Positions 1 through 9,803 of a DNA stretch of 64,000 nt are shown here, one piece after another. Positions within the stretch are counted from its first letter, which is position 1. Each line of letters begins with the position of its first letter. The stretch is from Sphingomonas sp. (GTDB lineage Bacteria; Pseudomonadota; Alphaproteobacteria; Sphingomonadales; Sphingomonadaceae), in the NCBI GenBank assembly GCA_017849555.1, contig JAFIGU010000088.1, positions 39,600 to 103,599 of the forward strand, read 5' to 3'. Made by a program: the position numbers and the translations under genes. Under the pieces are notes generated by a model, which saw only the letters and a list, made by a program, of their open reading frames with translations, made no database searches and was not told the origin of the DNA.

Positions 1-1196
1 CCGGTATCCAGCTTTACCCGGTCGGCTTCCCGGCGGGCAATGTCTATACGGTCGGGGTCGACAGTGTCGGGCTGGATCGCACGATCGACGACCGGCTCGA
101 ACAATATGCGGGCTTTGCGGAAGGCACCTGGGACGCTACCGACAAACTCAGCCTGACCGCCGGCATCCGCTATTTCAACTACAAGAAGCGGACGACCTCG
201 ACCGTCCTCATCCCCAGCTATATCGCGGGCAACACGCGTCAGGCACCGCTGACCACCGGGGGCGATGAGAACGGCAAGCTGCTGAAGTTCAGCGCCAATT
301 ATAAGTTCAACCGTGACGTGATGTTCTACGTCTCGGCGACGCAGGGCTATCGCCCGGGCGGCGTGAACCAGACATTGGGCCTGCCGAGCTATGCCGCCGT
401 CTATAGCTCGGACTCGGTGTGGAACTACGAAGCCGGTCTCAAGACCTCTTGGTTCGATCGCAAGGTGGTGTTGAACGTTGATGCGTTCCGCATGGACTGG
501 ACCAACATGCAGGTCTCGGCGTCGTTCAACAATGCGTTCGGGTTCATCACCAACAGCTCGAGCCCGGCGCGGATCCAGGGCATCGAATTCGACACCGCCT
601 TCTACCCGGTCGACCGGCTGTCGCTGAAGGTGTCGGGCAGCTATATCGACGCCAAGCTGAAGGGCGACCAGTCGCTGCCGAGCGGTATCGCGCAATGCCC
701 GATTCCCTATGACGGCTCGCTCGGCTGCGCGGCGATCGCCGCGGGCAAGTCGGGGGATCCGATCCCCTATTCGCCGAAGTGGACGCTCCAGGCCAGCGCC
801 GACTATAGTACGCCGGTCGGCGACGATCTGGAGATCATCTATCACGGCGATCTCAGCTATCGCAGCAGCGCGCTGACCACCTACGATTTGCCGCGATATG
901 CCCGCAATTATCCGAATGGCCCGGGCGGCACGCCGGGCGGCGCGGCGCTCTATACCCTGCCGGGTTTCGCCACGGTCGGGTTGCGCGTCGGGCTGGAGAA
1001 GGATCAGGGCCGCTGGGGCGTCTATCTGTTCGCCAACAACCTGTTCAACACGATCGGCCTCGTCAACCTGACCAACGGCCAGGCCAGCGCGACCCAGCTT
1101 GGCTGGCGTTACAACGGCAATGTCGTCAAGCCGAACTTCGCGGTCACCACCGCGCCGCGCGTGGTAGGCCTGCAGGTCATGGCCAAGTTCAAGTGA
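1..1196 (+). CDS. TonB-dependent receptor, C-terminal part (cut by window start)
   Basis: The frame is open from base 3, so the gene starts before the window. What remains (about 397 residues) is the C-terminal beta-barrel of an outer-membrane active transporter. It shows the segments usual in sphingomonad receptors: TQGYRPGG near residue 106, followed by VWNYEAGLKTSWFDR and repeated aromatic-rich amphipathic strands. It ends in VVGLQVMAKFK with the penultimate aromatic residue typical of barrel insertion signals. The plug domain and TonB box lie outside the window, so the substrate cannot be judged. A hairpin follows the stop. The next gene has its own ribosome binding site, so the two are probably separate units. 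Confidence 0.93.
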   Translation, partial: GIQLYPVGFPAGNVYTVGVDSVGLDRTIDDRLEQYAGFAEGTWDATDKLSLTAGIRYFNYKKRTTSTVLIPSYIAGNTRQAPLTTGGDENGKLLKFSANYKFNRDVMFYVSATQGYRPGGVNQTLGLPSYAAVYSSDSVWNYEAGLKTSWFDRKVVLNVDAFRMDWTNMQVSASFNNAFGFITNSSSPARIQGIEFDTAFYPVDRLSLKVSGSYIDAKLKGDQSLPSGIAQCPIPYDGSLGCAAIAAGKSGDPIPYSPKWTLQASADYSTPVGDDLEIIYHGDLSYRSSALTTYDLPRYARNYPNGPGGTPGGAALYTLPGFATVGLRVGLEKDQGRWGVYLFANNLFNTIGLVNLTNGQASATQLGWRYNGNVVKPNFAVTTAPRVVGLQVMAKFK

Positions 1197-1207
1197 GGCC
1201 GGCGGTC

Positions 1208-1244
1208 GGCATCCCGATGTGGCCTGTGGCCGCATCGGGGTGCC
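1208..1244 (+). terminator. Hairpin after the first TonB receptor
   Basis: GGCATCCCGATG (1208-1219) pairs with CATCGGGGTGCC (1233-1244), 11 of 12 positions plus one G-U. It lies 12 bases after the stop at 1196. No clear T tract follows, so this is a probable rather than certain intrinsic terminator. Confidence 0.5.
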
Positions 1245-1338
1245 GGTCACGGCTTTGCCCACGCCATTAAATACCACGACAATACAGCAATATAGCGCCC
1301 GTCTCCTGAGAGACGGATGAATATCAAACGGGGAGCCG

Positions 1339-4300
1339 ATGATGAAGAAGAAGGTAGTTTTTGCGGCATATCTGCTAGCCGGTACGTCTCTCCTTCTATC
1401 GGCTCCGCTCGTTGCCAAGACCAAGCCCGCCAAACCCGCGGCCGAAAAGACCGCCGCCTCCCCGTTCGGCGGCATGGAATATCGCCAGCTCGGCCCGTTC
1501 CGCGGCGGGCGCGCCACCGGCGTTTCGGGGGTACCCGGCGATCCCACCACTTATTACGGCGGCATGGCCTCTGGCGGGGTGTGGAAGACGACCGACGCCG
1601 GGCGCACCTGGGTGCCGTTATGGGATAAATTCCCCGAGGCCGCGCCCGCGGTCGGCGCGCTGGTCGTCTCGCCCTCCAACCCCAATGTCATCTATGTCGG
1701 CACCGGCGAGGGCGGCGCGCCGCGCGGCAATGTGATCGGGGGCAACGGCGTCTACAAGTCGACCGACGCGGGCAAGACCTGGGCGTTCGCCGGGCTGCGC
1801 GGCTCCGAATTTATCGGCCGGATGGCGATCAGCAACACCGATCCCAACCTCGTCTTCGTCGCGGCGGGCGGCCCCTTGTTCCGCGACGGCGGCGAGCGCG
1901 GCCTCTATCGCACCCGCGACGGCGGCAAGACGTGGGAACGCGTGCTGTTCGTCGACGACAAGACCGGCGCGGTCGATGTGCAGATCGATCCGGGCAATCC
2001 CAATATCGTCTGGGCGGCGATGTGGCAGGTGCATCGCAAGCCGTGGATCATGGAAAGCGGCGGCCCCGGCAGCGGGCTCTATCGCTCGACCGACGGCGGC
2101 ACCACCTGGCAGAAGATGACCGGCAACGGGCTGCCCGAGGGCATCCTCGGCAAGATCGGGGTCGCGCCGACCGCCGACCCGAAGCGCGTCTATGCGCTGA
2201 TCGAGGCCGAAAAGGGCGGGCTCTATCGCACCGACGACGGCGGCGCATCGTGGCAGCTCATCAACAGCGACAATGAATATCGCCAGCGCGCCTGGTATTA
2301 CACCAACGTCTTCGCCGACCCGAAAGACCCCAACAAGGTGTTCGTGATGAACACCGGCGCGTATAAGTCGACCGACGGCGGCAAGACCTTCAAGTCGATG
2401 CCGACCTTCCACGGCGACAACCACCAATTGTGGATCAACCCGCTCGACACGCGGTATATGGTCAACAGCAACGACGGCGCGGTCAACGTCTCGGTCAACG
2501 GCGGCGAAAGCTGGACGCAGGGGGACAACCAGCCGACCGGGCAGATCTATCACATCGCGGTCGACAATCAGGTGCCGTACAATATCTACGGCGCGCAGCA
2601 GGACAATACGAGCGTCCGCATCGCCTCGGCGAGCGTGACCGGCGGGATCACGATGCGCGACTGGCGCCCGGTGGGCGGCGGCGAGAGCGGCTATATCATC
2701 CCCGATCCGAAGGACCCACATATCGTCATCGGCGGGAGCTATTGGGGCGAGGTATCGCGCTTCGACGACCGCACCGGGCAGGCGATCCCGATCAAGCCGT
2801 GGCCGCACGAGACGATGGGCTGGGCGCCGAAGGACGTGAAGCATCGCGGCCAGTGGACCGAACCGCTCCTCTTCTCGCCGCACGATCCCAAGGTGCTCTA
2901 TAACGCCAATGAAGTGGTGTATAAGACGACCAACGACGGCCAGTCGTGGGAGATCATCTCGCCCGATCTGACGCGCAACGACAAGTCGAAGCAGCTTTCC
3001 TCGGGCGGCCCGCTGACCAAGGACAATACCAGCGTCGAGCTGTACGGCACGGTCTTCTCGCTCGCCGAATCCCCGGCGCAGAAGGATCTGCTGTGGGCCG
3101 GCACCGACGACGGCCTCATTCAGATGACCAGCGACGGCGGCAAGGCGTGGTCCAACGTCACCCCGAAGGACATGCCCGAATGGGGCACGGTCGACATGGT
3201 CGAGCCGCATCCGCACAAGCCGGGTACGGCCTATATCGCGGTCGAGCGGCACAAGCTGGGCGATTACAAGCCCTATGCCTTCCGCACCGACGATTTCGGC
3301 AAATCCTGGACCTCGATCACCGACGGGTTGCCGGCGGACGCCTATGTCCATGTCGTCCGCGCCGATCCGGAGCGCGAGGGGCTGCTTTACGCCGGCACCG
3401 AGAACGGGATTTTCTTCTCGTTCGACGACGGCGCGCATTGGAAGCCGCTCCAGCTTAACCTGCCGCGGGTGCCGATCCACGATCTCGTCGTCCACGCCGG
3501 CGACATTGCGGTGGCGACGCACGGCCGCGCCTTCTGGGTGCTCGATGACGTGAGCCCGCTACGGCAATGGTCGGCGGCGGTCGAGCAGGCGCCGGTGCAT
3601 CTGTTCAAGCCGCGCCAGACGATCCGCATGGTCTTCACCGGGCGCGGGGATTCGAACACCAAATTCACCGGCGCCAATCCGCCGCAGGGGACGATCCTCT
3701 ATTACAACCTCAAGCAGGATGTTTCGCCCGAGGCGATCAAGCTCGAGATCCTCGACGCCTCGGACAAGGTGATCCGCACCTTCAAGCCGACCAGCAAGCC
3801 GGCGCATAAGGACAAGGATGAGGACGACGACGAGGAAGGCTGGGGCCCGCCGCCGCCGATCCCGCTCAGCACCACGGCGGGGCTGCATCGCTTCGCCTGG
3901 GATATGCGCGTCCAGGGGCCGGTGCATGTGCCCAAACTGGCGATGTGGCACGCCTCGACGCTCGGGCCGGTCGCCATTCCGGGGCAGTATAAGGCGCGGC
4001 TCACCGTCAACGGCAAGGCGCAGACCCAGCCGATCGAGATCGTCGCCAATCCCAACGTCAAGCTGACCCAGGCCCAGCTCAAGGAGCAGTTCGACCTCGC
4101 GATGGCGGTCAACCGCGAATTGAGCGAGGTGCAGAATGCGGTGCTGGAAATCCGCCAGCTCCACGAGAAGCTCGCCGAAGTCCGCAAGGAAGCGGGCGGC
4201 AAGGCCGAACTCGTCGCTGCGGCCGACGCGCTCGACGGCAAGGTCAATGCCATCGAAGACAAATTGACGCAGAAATTGTCGGTCGCGAATGAGGATCCGC

Positions 4301-4542
4301 TCAACTTCCCGATCCGGCTCAACAACCAGCTCGCCTCGCTCGCGCTGACCGTCGGCACCGGGGACAACCCGCCGACCCAGCAGGCGCGGCAGGAGTTCGA
4401 CGATCTCAAGCAGCAGGCGACCGCCTATCTCGCCGAATGGAACCAGCTGAAGTCGGGCGATCTCGCCAGCTTCAACACCCAGATCGGGCAGGCCAGGCTC
4501 AAGCCGATCACGATCACGCCGCACGTTTCGACGGGGATTTGA
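1339..4542 (+). CDS. Secreted VPS10/BNR-type beta-propeller protein (glycosyl hydrolase-like), 1067 aa
   Basis: This is a large exported protein. The N-terminus MMKKKVVFAAYLLAGTSLLL with SAPLVA is a signal peptide. From about residue 45 to 740 it carries many sialidase/BNR Asp-box repeats (for example STDAGKTW, STDGGTTW, TDDGGASW, TSDGGKAW), which build beta-propellers as in VPS10/sortilin and GH74-like proteins. Around residues 825-840 there is a Lys/Asp/Glu-rich, then Pro-rich linker. After it come a small beta domain and a helical, coiled-coil-like region (about 915-1040). A GGGGAG ribosome binding site precedes the ATG. The family is common in sphingomonads and Xanthomonas, often next to TonB receptors, but its activity is not established. 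No catalytic pair can be assigned from sequence alone. Confidence 0.85.
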   Translation: MMKKKVVFAAYLLAGTSLLLSAPLVAKTKPAKPAAEKTAASPFGGMEYRQLGPFRGGRATGVSGVPGDPTTYYGGMASGGVWKTTDAGRTWVPLWDKFPEAAPAVGALVVSPSNPNVIYVGTGEGGAPRGNVIGGNGVYKSTDAGKTWAFAGLRGSEFIGRMAISNTDPNLVFVAAGGPLFRDGGERGLYRTRDGGKTWERVLFVDDKTGAVDVQIDPGNPNIVWAAMWQVHRKPWIMESGGPGSGLYRSTDGGTTWQKMTGNGLPEGILGKIGVAPTADPKRVYALIEAEKGGLYRTDDGGASWQLINSDNEYRQRAWYYTNVFADPKDPNKVFVMNTGAYKSTDGGKTFKSMPTFHGDNHQLWINPLDTRYMVNSNDGAVNVSVNGGESWTQGDNQPTGQIYHIAVDNQVPYNIYGAQQDNTSVRIASASVTGGITMRDWRPVGGGESGYIIPDPKDPHIVIGGSYWGEVSRFDDRTGQAIPIKPWPHETMGWAPKDVKHRGQWTEPLLFSPHDPKVLYNANEVVYKTTNDGQSWEIISPDLTRNDKSKQLSSGGPLTKDNTSVELYGTVFSLAESPAQKDLLWAGTDDGLIQMTSDGGKAWSNVTPKDMPEWGTVDMVEPHPHKPGTAYIAVERHKLGDYKPYAFRTDDFGKSWTSITDGLPADAYVHVVRADPEREGLLYAGTENGIFFSFDDGAHWKPLQLNLPRVPIHDLVVHAGDIAVATHGRAFWVLDDVSPLRQWSAAVEQAPVHLFKPRQTIRMVFTGRGDSNTKFTGANPPQGTILYYNLKQDVSPEAIKLEILDASDKVIRTFKPTSKPAHKDKDEDDDEEGWGPPPPIPLSTTAGLHRFAWDMRVQGPVHVPKLAMWHASTLGPVAIPGQYKARLTVNGKAQTQPIEIVANPNVKLTQAQLKEQFDLAMAVNRELSEVQNAVLEIRQLHEKLAEVRKEAGGKAELVAAADALDGKVNAIEDKLTQKLSVANEDPLNFPIRLNNQLASLALTVGTGDNPPTQQARQEFDDLKQQATAYLAEWNQLKSGDLASFNTQIGQARLKPITITPHVSTGI

Positions 4543-4621
4543 TCGTTATGGGGAGGGGCGTCGCTTGCACCGGCGGCGCCTTTCCTCAATCATTCAGAAG
4601 TCGGTTCTCGACGTCCTATCC

Positions 4622-4703
4622 CCGTTCGGGCTGAGCCTGCCGAAGCCCTGCACTTTCTTCCGATGAAGAAGGACAGCCCTTCGACAAGCTCAGGGCGAAC
4701 GGG
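4622..4703. repeat. REP-type inverted repeat pair
   Basis: Two copies of a short REP-like sequence face each other. CCGTTCGGGCTGAGCCTG (from 4622) is close to the reverse complement of the second copy, CTTCGACAAGCTCAGGGCGA (within 4677-4703). The core TCGACAAGCTCAGGGCGAA occurs again at 12908-12926. The region 4543-4739 otherwise holds no gene. Confidence 0.7.
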
Positions 4704-4739
4704 GGATGGGTTCGAACGATCCGGGGAGGATCCAGTAAC

Positions 4740-5630
4740 ATGTCCGCAAACCACCCCTCGCTTTCCCGCCGAGACGCCGGCCGGCTCCTGCTCGCGGCCG
4801 GCGCCGCCGCGGCGCTGCCAGCGCGCGGCCTTGCCGCCGGGCCAGGAAATCGGGTGGTGTGCGTTTCCAAGCAGATCAACGAGTTCATCTTCGATATCGG
4901 CGCGCAATCGCATCTCGTCGCGCGCGATCTCACCTCGATCTATCCGCCGCAGATCACCAGATTGACCTCGGTCGGCTATCATCGCGCGCTGAGCGCGGAG
5001 GGCATCATCTCGATGCGCCCGAGCGTATTGCTCACTGACGGCAATGTCGGCCCCGATCCGGTGCTCGCGCAGGTCCGCTCGGTCGGCATTCCGATCGAGA
5101 CGATGGCGCCGGGCGAGACCTTGCAGACCGCGCAGCAGCTGATGCTCAGGCTCGGCCGCTATTTCGGGCGCGAGGCGGCGGCGAAGGCGATCGTCGCGCG
5201 CTGGCAGGCGGAAATGAAGACCGCGCTCGCCGCCGTGGCGCCCTATGCCAAGGCGCCCAAGCCGCGCGTGCTGATGATCCATTTCGGCCAGATCGGGAAC
5301 ACCTATCTCGGCCTCACGCGCGGCAGCGCCGCCGATCAGATCATCAATTGGGCGGGCGGGGTCAACGCGCTCGACCAGATGGGCGGGATGGCGCGGCTGA
5401 CCCCGGAGATCATCGCGCGCGCCGCGCCCGACATCATCATCGCCACCGATGTCGGCTTCGATCGCTATGGCTCTCCGGCGAAATTTCGCGACCTGCCCGG
5501 CGTCGGGCTGACCCCGGCGGCGAAGGCGCTGCGTATCCACCGCATCTTCGAAACCGAAATCATGTATTTCGGCCCGCGCACCCCGGCGGCGCTGCGCAAG
5601 ATCGCCGGCTGGCTGCATCCCGGGCGCTGA
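4740..5630 (+). CDS. hmuT: Haem (iron-complex) ABC transporter periplasmic binding protein, HmuT-like
   Basis: This is a periplasmic ligand-binding protein of the class III (FecB/BtuF) fold that would hand haem or another iron complex to the permease. A Tat-like N-terminus (SRRDAGRLLLAAGAAAALPA) leads to the mature part. The signature is that of HmuT proteins: SIYP near residue 63 and VGYHRALSAEGIISMRP at about 76-92, with paired helices and a C-terminal FRDLPGVGLTPAA. The length of 296 aa is normal. The permease starts one base after its stop, so the two are co-transcribed. HmuT is preferred over a cobalamin or siderophore binder because of the SIYP and RALSAEG motifs, but the ligand is inferred. 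Confidence 0.85.
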   Translation: MSANHPSLSRRDAGRLLLAAGAAAALPARGLAAGPGNRVVCVSKQINEFIFDIGAQSHLVARDLTSIYPPQITRLTSVGYHRALSAEGIISMRPSVLLTDGNVGPDPVLAQVRSVGIPIETMAPGETLQTAQQLMLRLGRYFGREAAAKAIVARWQAEMKTALAAVAPYAKAPKPRVLMIHFGQIGNTYLGLTRGSAADQIINWAGGVNALDQMGGMARLTPEIIARAAPDIIIATDVGFDRYGSPAKFRDLPGVGLTPAAKALRIHRIFETEIMYFGPRTPAALRKIAGWLHPGR

Positions 5631-5631
5631 C

Positions 5632-6684
5632 ATGGCGGCACGCCACCGATCCTGGGGACAGATCCATCTGCTGCTGGCCTGCGCGCTCGTTGCGGCGGTG
5701 CTGCTGTCGCTGTCGATCGGGTCCTTCTATTTCTCGCCGGCGCAGATCTTCCGCTTCGTCGGGCATTGGCTCGGCCTCGCGCCGATCGCGCCGGAAGAAG
5801 CGCTCGATCTCAATGTCTTCGCGACGCTGCGCGTGCCGCGCGTACTGCTGTGCGGGGTGACCGGCGCGACGCTCGGCGTGTCGGGGGCGCTGATGCAGGG
5901 ATTGTTCCGCAACCCGATCGTCGAGCCCGGCCTTGCCGGCACCTCTTCGGGCGCGGCGCTCGGCGCATCGACGGTGTTCGTGTTCGGCAACACCGCACTC
6001 GCCTTCACTTCGCCGCTCGGGACCGCCGCGGTGCCGGTGATGGCCTTTGTCGGCGGGTTCCTCGCGACGTTGCTCGTCTATCGCATCGCGACGCTGTTCG
6101 GGCATACCGACGTGCTCGCGCTGCTGCTCGCCGGGATCGCGGTCAATGCGATGTGCAATGCCGGAACGGGTTTCCTGTCGTACATCGCGCGCGACCCGCA
6201 GGCGCGCAACATCACCTTCTGGAACCTCGGCACCTTCACCACCGCCGACTGGCGCGGCACCTTGCTCGTCACCGCGATTTTCCTGCCCTGCCTGTGGTTC
6301 ATCCTGAGGCGCGGCAAGGATCTCAACGCATTGATGCTCGGGGAGGACGATGCCGCGTTCATCGGCTTCGATCCCGACAAGCTCGTCTTCCGCCTGCTGA
6401 TCCTCAACACGTTGATCGTCTCGGTGGCGACCGCGATGGTCGGGGTGATCGCCTTCGTCGGGCTGATCGTGCCGCATATGATGCGGCTGCTGCGCTCCTC
6501 CGACTATCGCTTCCTCCTCCCCGCCTCGGCCTTGTTCGGCGCATTGCTGATGGAGGCGATCGACGTCGTCGCGCGCATCGTCATCCGCCCCGCCGAATTG
6601 CCCGTCGGCATCATCACCGCGCTGATCGGCGCGCCGATCTTCCTGTGGATATTGCTCGCCTATCGGCGGCGGATCGCGACGTGA
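5632..6684 (+). CDS. hmuU: Haem/iron-complex ABC transporter permease (FecCD family), HmuU-like
   Basis: A polytopic inner-membrane permease of 350 aa with about ten hydrophobic segments. It carries FecCD family blocks: RVPRVLLCGVTGATLGVSGA with LMQGLFRNP near residues 68-95, and GLIVPHMMRLL near 280, which is the loop that contacts the ATPase. It starts one base after the hmuT stop, and its TGA overlaps the ATG of the ATPase gene. This gives a compact T-U-V operon in which it forms the transmembrane channel. Confidence 0.9.
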   Translation: MAARHRSWGQIHLLLACALVAAVLLSLSIGSFYFSPAQIFRFVGHWLGLAPIAPEEALDLNVFATLRVPRVLLCGVTGATLGVSGALMQGLFRNPIVEPGLAGTSSGAALGASTVFVFGNTALAFTSPLGTAAVPVMAFVGGFLATLLVYRIATLFGHTDVLALLLAGIAVNAMCNAGTGFLSYIARDPQARNITFWNLGTFTTADWRGTLLVTAIFLPCLWFILRRGKDLNALMLGEDDAAFIGFDPDKLVFRLLILNTLIVSVATAMVGVIAFVGLIVPHMMRLLRSSDYRFLLPASALFGALLMEAIDVVARIVIRPAELPVGIITALIGAPIFLWILLAYRRRIAT

Positions 6685-7472
6685 TGACGGGGATCGTCCT
6701 CGATCAGGCGAGCTGGTCGGCCGGCGGCACCCCGATCGTCGCGCCGACCAGCCTCGCTTTCGCCCCCGACAAGGTGAACGTGATCCTCGGCCCCAATGGC
6801 GCGGGCAAATCGACGCTGATGAAGATCGCGGCGGGCCGGCTCAGGCCGACCGGCGGCCGCGTGCTGCTCGACGACCGGGACATCTTCGCGATCGGCGCGA
6901 AGGAACTGGCGCTCCGGCGCGCCTTTCTGTCGCAGCATGTCGAGATCGATTTCGCGATCACCGTCGAGGAAGTCGTGCTGATGGGCCGCTATCCGCATTT
7001 CGCGCGCGCGCCCGGCCACGAAGACCGCCGCATCGTCGACGCCGCACTCGAACTGGTCGGGATGAGCGCCCGCCGCCGCCAGATCTATCCCACGCTCTCC
7101 GGCGGCGAACAGCAGCGCGTCCAGCTGGCCCGCGTGCTGGCGCAGGTGTGGGACGATACGGCGACCCCCGCCCCGCGCACGATCTTCCTCGACGAGCCGG
7201 TCGCCAGCCTCGACATCCACCACCAATTGCAGATCCTCGATCTTATCCGCACCCTGCCCGCACGGCGCTGCTCGATTGTCGTCACCCTGCACGATCTCAA
7301 CCTCGCATTCGATTATGGCGACAGGTTCGTCTTCCTGCGCGACGGCCAGGTGCAGGCGATCGCCGACGATTCGGTCGACATATCCCCCAATCTCATCCGG
7401 CAGGTGTTCGACGTGTCAGCCACCGGTCATAACGACCACGCCGGCAAGCGCGTCCTGCGTTTCCACTTATAG
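6684..7472 (+). CDS. hmuV: Haem/iron-complex ABC transporter ATPase, HmuV-like
   Basis: This is the nucleotide-binding subunit of the importer, 262 aa. The Walker A motif is GPNGAGKST (about residue 36), the signature is LSGGEQQRVQLARVL (about 139), Walker B is TIFLDEPVASLD, and the switch His is in VTLHDLN. The insert AQVWDDTATPAPRTIFLDEP between signature and Walker B is typical of HmuV, where haem-importer ATPases are longer than siderophore ones. I chose the ATG at 6684, which overlaps the permease stop by one base (TGATG). Confidence 0.9.
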   Translation: MTGIVLDQASWSAGGTPIVAPTSLAFAPDKVNVILGPNGAGKSTLMKIAAGRLRPTGGRVLLDDRDIFAIGAKELALRRAFLSQHVEIDFAITVEEVVLMGRYPHFARAPGHEDRRIVDAALELVGMSARRRQIYPTLSGGEQQRVQLARVLAQVWDDTATPAPRTIFLDEPVASLDIHHQLQILDLIRTLPARRCSIVVTLHDLNLAFDYGDRFVFLRDGQVQAIADDSVDISPNLIRQVFDVSATGHNDHAGKRVLRFHL

Positions 7473-7534
7473 ATAAAAGAAACAATAGGTTGCGGCGGCG
7501 CGCAGGCCGCCAGCAGGTCCATCGGGAGTATCGA

Positions 7535-9715
7535 ATGAAAATGCCTCTTATCCGTAGCGCCTCGCTGCTGGTACTCGCGGCCACGATCGGCAGCACGCCG
7601 GCGCTCGCTGCGGACGAGCCCGCCGATCAGACCGTCGTCGTCACCGCGCAGTCGACCACCCCGTTCGACGAGGCCGCAGCGCTTGGCAAGACCGGCACTG
7701 CATTGTTCGATCTTCCGCGCAGCATCCAGATCGTCCCGCGCGAACTGATCGACGAGCAAGGCGGCACCCAGCTCAAGGATACGCTGCGCAACGTCAGCGG
7801 GCTCGTCCAGGGCGGGCAATATTCGTTCGGTTTCTACGACCGCTTCGTCTCGCGCGGGCTCAACGTCACCTTCCTCAACGATGGCCTGCCCGACACGACC
7901 TCCGATCTTGGTGGCTATGTCCATTCGCTGACCGGCGTCGAGCGGGTCGAGGTGCTCAAGGGGCCGGGATCGGCGCTGTTCGGCACCAGCGCGCCCGGCG
8001 GCACGATCAATCTCGCCCATTACCGCCCGACCGACCGCGCCGCGGCGAGCGCCAGCCTGCAATATGGCTCGTTCGACACGGTCACCGCCAACGGATCGCT
8101 GGGCGGGGCGATCGGCGGCGGGATCAATGCGCGCGTCGACGGCCAGTTCCAGCGCTCGGACGGCTATCGCGGCACGCGCAACCGCAGCGGCGAGGTCTCT
8201 GGCGCGCTCGCCTTCCACCCCGCCGACCACGATATCCTCGCGCGGTTCGAATATCGCCGGATCGAAATGCGCCCCGATGCGATCGGTATCCCGTTCGCCC
8301 TGCCGGCCGCGGGGAGCACGCGAGTCGACCCGATCAAGGTCGATCTCGACAGCCGTTATTACACGCCGTTCGCCTTCGCCGATCAGTCGATCAAGCGCGC
8401 GTTCCTCAGCGACGCGTGGACGGTGAGCGACAGCCTCGTCGTCAATCTGCGCGCCGCTTACACCGATCGCAACATCGGTCTCGCTCGCAACGCAGGCGGC
8501 CGCCTCGCCGGCATCGCGCTCACCGGCCGGCAGCTTCGCCAGCAGCAGGACAATATCCACGATTTCGTCGTTCAGGCCGAGCCAACGTGGAAGTTCACCG
8601 CCGGCGCGATGCCGGTCACCCTGCTCACCGGGTTCGAATATCGCAACGTCAGCGCGACCACGCGGCGCAGCACCGCCGATCTGCCCAATATCCCCGACAT
8701 CTATCATCCGGTGACACCGGAAACGAACCTCGCCGCGCTCAACTTCCAGTGCGACCGGGCGCATAGCTGCAACGACGCCAAGGTCGACGGACGGTTCTAC
8801 GGCCTCTATGCGACCGCGCAGATCGATATCACCCCGCGGCTGAAACTACGTCTCGCGGGGCGCGAGGACTGGTTCGGGACCGCGGCCGAGGGCCGCTCGG
8901 TCATTCCGGCCAATCCCGGATCGGAGCATCCGTGCAATCCGCCGCAGCCGACGACGACCTGCGCGTTCATCCCCGGCCAGCCGGTGGTGCGCAACGACGA
9001 ACGCTTCGAATGGGATATCGGCGCGGTCTATCAGATCGCCGATTCCTTCGCTCTGTTCAGCGGCTATGCGAGCAACAGCTATCCGATCTTCAATACCGAG
9101 GAGCCGCAGAGCATCGGCCAAGTGCCCGAAACGGGGACGCAGGTCGAGGCGGGGCTGCGTTTCCGCCAGGGGAATTGGCTCTCGCTTTCCTCCTCGCTGT
9201 TCCACACGACGCGCAAGAACGTCTATGTCATCGTGCTCAACGAGTCCGAGGTCTATTCCTATCGCGTGAAGGGCTGGGAGACCGATCTCAGCCTGCGCCC
9301 GGTGCCGGCGTGGAACATCAACGCCAATTTCACGCTGCAGGATGCGGTGCTGACCGATTATCCGCAGAACCCGACCCAGATCGGCAAGCGCGTGCCGAGC
9401 GTGCCGAAGCGGATCGGCAATGTCTGGACCAGCTACGACATCGCGCTGCCCGAGAAGATCGGCACGCTCCAGCTCGCCGCGGGCCTGCGCTATCGCAGCG
9501 ACTATTTCGGCGACACCGCGCAGACGCGGCTTCTGCCCGGCGCGACGATGGTCGACGTGACCGCCGCTTTGCTCAACGGCCCGTGGACGATCCGCGGCGG
9601 GGTGCGCAACATCGGCGACGCGCGCAATTATGATTATGCCGCCGGCGTCGGCAGCGGCGCGATCCCGGGGCCGGGGCGGACCTTCTTCGTCAGCCTGGGC
9701 GTGAAGACGCTGTAA
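7535..9715 (+). CDS. TonB-dependent siderophore-type receptor
   Basis: An outer-membrane receptor of 726 aa that would bring an iron chelate or haem to the adjacent HmuTUV system. It has a signal peptide (MKMPLIRSASLLVLAATIGS then TPALA), a TonB box-like TVVVTAQ near residue 33, a plug domain with LFDLPRSIQIVPRELIDEQ and VEVLKGPGSALFG, and a 22-strand-type barrel ending in TFFVSLGVKTL. The PRSIQ and KGPGSALFG blocks are those of the FhuA/FecA siderophore-receptor subgroup. The ATG at 7535 is preferred over an in-frame TTG at 7490 because GGGAG lies 6 bases upstream and it begins the signal peptide. I saw no clear Fur box upstream. Confidence 0.92.
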   Translation: MKMPLIRSASLLVLAATIGSTPALAADEPADQTVVVTAQSTTPFDEAAALGKTGTALFDLPRSIQIVPRELIDEQGGTQLKDTLRNVSGLVQGGQYSFGFYDRFVSRGLNVTFLNDGLPDTTSDLGGYVHSLTGVERVEVLKGPGSALFGTSAPGGTINLAHYRPTDRAAASASLQYGSFDTVTANGSLGGAIGGGINARVDGQFQRSDGYRGTRNRSGEVSGALAFHPADHDILARFEYRRIEMRPDAIGIPFALPAAGSTRVDPIKVDLDSRYYTPFAFADQSIKRAFLSDAWTVSDSLVVNLRAAYTDRNIGLARNAGGRLAGIALTGRQLRQQQDNIHDFVVQAEPTWKFTAGAMPVTLLTGFEYRNVSATTRRSTADLPNIPDIYHPVTPETNLAALNFQCDRAHSCNDAKVDGRFYGLYATAQIDITPRLKLRLAGREDWFGTAAEGRSVIPANPGSEHPCNPPQPTTTCAFIPGQPVVRNDERFEWDIGAVYQIADSFALFSGYASNSYPIFNTEEPQSIGQVPETGTQVEAGLRFRQGNWLSLSSSLFHTTRKNVYVIVLNESEVYSYRVKGWETDLSLRPVPAWNINANFTLQDAVLTDYPQNPTQIGKRVPSVPKRIGNVWTSYDIALPEKIGTLQLAAGLRYRSDYFGDTAQTRLLPGATMVDVTAALLNGPWTIRGGVRNIGDARNYDYAAGVGSGAIPGPGRTFFVSLGVKTL

Positions 9716-9803
9716 GCCTGCGCTTTCTCCCCTCTCTTGGGCAAGGGAGGGAAGGTGCTCGGAACAACATGGCCCTTCCCGCGCCGAACCGCTAAGAAGC
9801 GGC

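Noticed and set aside
1618-3522. 634-codon open frame on the minus strand
   Set aside because: It is the antisense shadow of the beta-propeller gene: Arg/Asp/Val-rich, no domains, and the plus-strand protein has clear Asp-box repeats.
4543-4739. Cobalamin or other riboswitch upstream of the ABC transporter operon
   Set aside because: No conserved box was seen; the segment is filled by REP-like repeats.
7473-7534. Fur box before the siderophore-type receptor
   Set aside because: The AT-rich stretch there does not match the GATAATGATAATCATTATC pattern well enough.
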